This document shows positions 5,834 through 7,904 of a stretch of DNA of 7,904 nucleotides, in pieces. Under the pieces are notes generated by a model. The model was given only the letters and a program-made list of their open reading frames with translations. It did not search any database and was not told where the DNA came from. Origin of the DNA: Actinomycetota bacterium (GTDB lineage Bacteria > Actinomycetota > Actinomycetes > Nanopelagicales > Nanopelagicaceae); the NCBI GenBank assembly GCA_005787645.1, contig SYAM01000053.1, positions 1-7,904 of the forward strand, read 5' to 3'. How positions within the stretch are numbered: position 1 is the stretch's first letter; the number at the start of each line of letters is the position of its first letter. The translations under genes were made by a program, and so were the position numbers.

Positions 5834-7904
5834 CCGATTACCTCTGAGTAGGCGATGACTCCCCGACGTAAAAGAAGAATTGCCTCGCGCGCTCGCGCAC
5901 GAATCGAGATAGATGCTTCTGAGATTTGCGTTAATAAGTCGATAAGTTGTTTCACAATCCGCACAAAATCTCCGGCTGGGAGTTCGGCAAGTTCAAGCGT
6001 CTCTATCAATTCTTGACCACCTGCCCAAGCGTAAATTGCAGCAGCAACGCCGCTATCAAGCTCCCGCATTGTCTGAACATGATATTTCTGCTCAAGGTAT
6101 TTCACCTCAAACCATAATTTCTCTATGGCTCGGATTGTGGAAACAACGGTTTCGTTACTGGCTAAATTGCGGTGTGGTTCATCACTACGGGACTCGAAAA
6201 CGAAGATTGAGAGGATTGCTGCGAGTTCTCTTGCCGATAGATCGTCCAAATAATTTCGTCGAATTGCCTCTGCAAGAACTAAATCGGAATCAGAGTAAAT
6301 CTTAGCGAGCATCTGACCCTGTTGCGAGACACTCTCCCCATTGAGATAACCAAGTTCATTGAGTACAGAGCAAAGACGATCAAAGGTCCGAGGAATGACA
6401 TTTGTTCGGCTCTCTATCTTCGCCTGCAAATCCTCAATTTCTCGCTCCATCCGACTGATCCTCTCTTGGATGCGCGAGTGTTCCTCACGATCCGGGCAAG
6501 CATGGCAAGGATGAGCGCGCATCTGCGCACGAGATTCGAGAATTTGTTCAGAAACTATTGGCTCGCGCTTATGGGCCTTCAATCCACTGGTTTTGTACGC
6601 GTTTATCCAGACACCCTTATCACGCGAGTTCTTATGCCCGGTCCCACCAGGTACTTTTATACGACCAAGATTCTCCACGCCATTCTGACAATCCACTGGC
6701 GAGATACGCGAAACTTTTCGATCCAGAAACATAACCAGAGGACGGGCCATCTCATGGCCACGATCGATGACCAGCGCGATATTGCCTGCTCCACTTTTGG
6801 TTCCCTTGTTAGCGATAGCAAGGACATCACCGCGTGAAACTTGAGCAAGGGTCTCGATCACCTGCGGCAACTCTGCACGCTTAGTAGGTCCAGTTCTCTC
6901 TAATTTCCGAATATCATTTCGAAGGTCAAAGTACTCGGAAAAATCTCCTAGATGACATGTGTTCTCATTACCAAGAGACTTGAGGAATTCCTTATTCTTC
7001 ATAACCTGCCGCTCAAGCCCTTGCACTGAATTGTCCGCTTGGAACTGGGCAAAGGAAGATCCAAGGAGCTCGCGTGAAATCTTTGAACTTGTGCTGCCAA
7101 GCAGGTTAACTGCCATGTTATACGTGGGATTGAATGATGATTTAAGGGGAAAAGTTCGGGCAGTTGCAAGACCTGCAAGTGACGGGATGTCCACTTCAGG
7201 GCTCCAAATCATTACCGCATGACCTTCGATATCAATACCTCTACGCCCTGCGCGCCCTGTTAATTGGGTGAACTCCCCCGGAGAGATATCGACATGGGCC
7301 TGACCATTCCATTTGGTCAATCGATCGATTACCACGGACTTCGCTGGCATATTCACTCCAAGTGCGAGCGTCTCGGTTGCAAATACAGTTTTAATCAACC
7401 CTTGTTGGAAAAGCTCCTCTATAACTTCCTTGAGAGGGGGGATCAATCCTGCATGGTGAGCGGCCACGCCCTGCTCAAGGGCTTTTGCCCAATTTATGAA
7501 ATCGAGTGGTCCGTAATCTTCGGGAGAGATTAGTTGAGCAACCTCCTCTATTCGTTCACGGATAATCTCTTTCTCCGATTCGCTTGTGAGATTCAGGTGG
7601 AGAGAATGTCTCACTGCCATGTCACAACCCGCTCTGCTAAAAATGAAGAAGATCGCAGGCAGGAAATTCTCTTTGGAAAGGCGTTCGATGATCGCCTCTT
7701 TATGCAGATTCTTGAAGGTATGTCGATATCTTCGATCGTGGAGATTGCGACTATAGCTCTGATAAACCTTCACTAGTTCCGAATTCACACTTCGATCATC
7801 TTTGAGCAGAGGATAGAGTTCTGGACCCTGCATCACATGAAGATGAAGAGGAACTGGGCGAACTTCACTCACAATTACTTTGATCGAACCGCGGACAGTT
7901 CCCA
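5830..7904 (-). CDS. helY: HelY-type Ski2/Mtr4-like DEAD/DEAH-box helicase; N-terminal part outside window
   Basis: The frame is open to the window edge and the codons before any possible start read GTVRGSIKVIVSEVRPVPL, a typical internal HelY stretch. The GTG at 7870-7872 is therefore an internal Val and the true start lies beyond 7904. The fragment is 690 residues. It contains the second RecA-like domain, numbered from the edge: FIFSRAGCD (about 87-94), HHAGLIPP (149-156), motif V VFATETLALGVNMP (173-186) and motif VI QLTGRAGRRGID (213-224). The Walker A and DEAD/DEVH motifs must lie outside. A middle region follows, then HPCHACPDREEHSR (464-477), a short charged coiled-coil-like segment (about 478-500) and a helical DSHCT-like C-terminal region. 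Family members are ATP-dependent 3'-5' helicases; the Ski2/Mtr4 relatives act in RNA turnover, and HelY's in vivo role in actinobacteria is not settled. The TGA stop overlaps the exonuclease start, so the two are probably co-translated. Confidence 0.95.
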   Translation of the reverse strand, partial: GTVRGSIKVIVSEVRPVPLHLHVMQGPELYPLLKDDRSVNSELVKVYQSYSRNLHDRRYRHTFKNLHKEAIIERLSKENFLPAIFFIFSRAGCDMAVRHSLHLNLTSESEKEIIRERIEEVAQLISPEDYGPLDFINWAKALEQGVAAHHAGLIPPLKEVIEELFQQGLIKTVFATETLALGVNMPAKSVVIDRLTKWNGQAHVDISPGEFTQLTGRAGRRGIDIEGHAVMIWSPEVDIPSLAGLATARTFPLKSSFNPTYNMAVNLLGSTSSKISRELLGSSFAQFQADNSVQGLERQVMKNKEFLKSLGNENTCHLGDFSEYFDLRNDIRKLERTGPTKRAELPQVIETLAQVSRGDVLAIANKGTKSGAGNIALVIDRGHEMARPLVMFLDRKVSRISPVDCQNGVENLGRIKVPGGTGHKNSRDKGVWINAYKTSGLKAHKREPIVSEQILESRAQMRAHPCHACPDREEHSRIQERISRMEREIEDLQAKIESRTNVIPRTFDRLCSVLNELGYLNGESVSQQGQMLAKIYSDSDLVLAEAIRRNYLDDLSARELAAILSIFVFESRSDEPHRNLASNETVVSTIRAIEKLWFEVKYLEQKYHVQTMRELDSGVAAAIYAWAGGQELIETLELAELPAGDFVRIVKQLIDLLTQISEASISIRARAREAILLLRRGVIAYSEVIG
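5841..5845 (-). promoter_or_regulatory. Ribosome-binding site of the 5'-3' exonuclease gene
   Basis: On the minus strand AGAGG is followed by 7 bases (TAATCGG) and the ATG at 5833-5831. It lies inside the last codons of the helicase gene and supports this ATG as the exonuclease start, beside the ATGA stop-start overlap. It is the only well-placed Shine-Dalgarno match among the three gene starts in the window. Confidence 0.65.

Noticed and set aside
6322..6837. 171-codon open frame on the plus strand opposite the helicase gene
   Set aside because: It lies wholly antisense to well-conserved helicase coding sequence, has no recognisable domain, and its composition follows from the helicase codons; the minus-strand reading is certain.
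7870..7872. GTG as the start of the helicase
   Set aside because: The frame continues to the window edge with conserved HelY residues (GTVRGSIKVI), and the essential ATP-binding motifs would be missing from a protein starting here.

Overview
The window looks like ordinary chromosomal DNA from a planktonic-type actinobacterium of medium GC (about 48-50% by eye), with tightly packed genes and almost no intergenic sequence. Three things point to Actinobacteria: a HelY-type Ski2-like helicase with an H-P-C-H-x-C-P motif, a stand-alone 5'-3' exonuclease directly downstream of it (a neighbourhood known from Mycobacterium), and an acidic insert in the helical-arch region of that exonuclease. Small genes, junctions of -4, 0 and 4 bases and the moderate GC suggest a streamlined aquatic lineage such as the acI/Nanopelagicales group. 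That placement is inference, not a demonstrated identification.

Layout: two gene blocks converge on a 30-base gap at 3481-3510. The plus-strand block (1-3480) starts inside gcvP, the P-protein of the glycine cleavage system, of which the C-terminal 652 residues are present including the PLP lysine. It is followed with no gap (TAA then ATG) by a 506-residue protein made of two SUMF1/FGE-sulfatase-fold domains. Both domains lack the active-site cysteine pair of true formylglycine-generating enzymes.

The minus-strand block (7904 down to 3511) reads helicase (N-terminal part outside the window), then 5'-3' exonuclease (joined by an ATGA overlap), then apolipoprotein N-acyltransferase (lnt, 4 bases downstream). 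These three look like one operon: RNA/DNA unwinding, flap-type nuclease, and the last step of lipoprotein maturation at the membrane.

Both blocks enter from outside the window, so no operon promoter is visible. There is no RNA gene, mobile element, CRISPR array or other defence-type cassette. The least explained item is the catalytically incomplete tandem FGE-like protein placed as if translationally coupled to gcvP. I do not see convincing evidence of a wholly new system.
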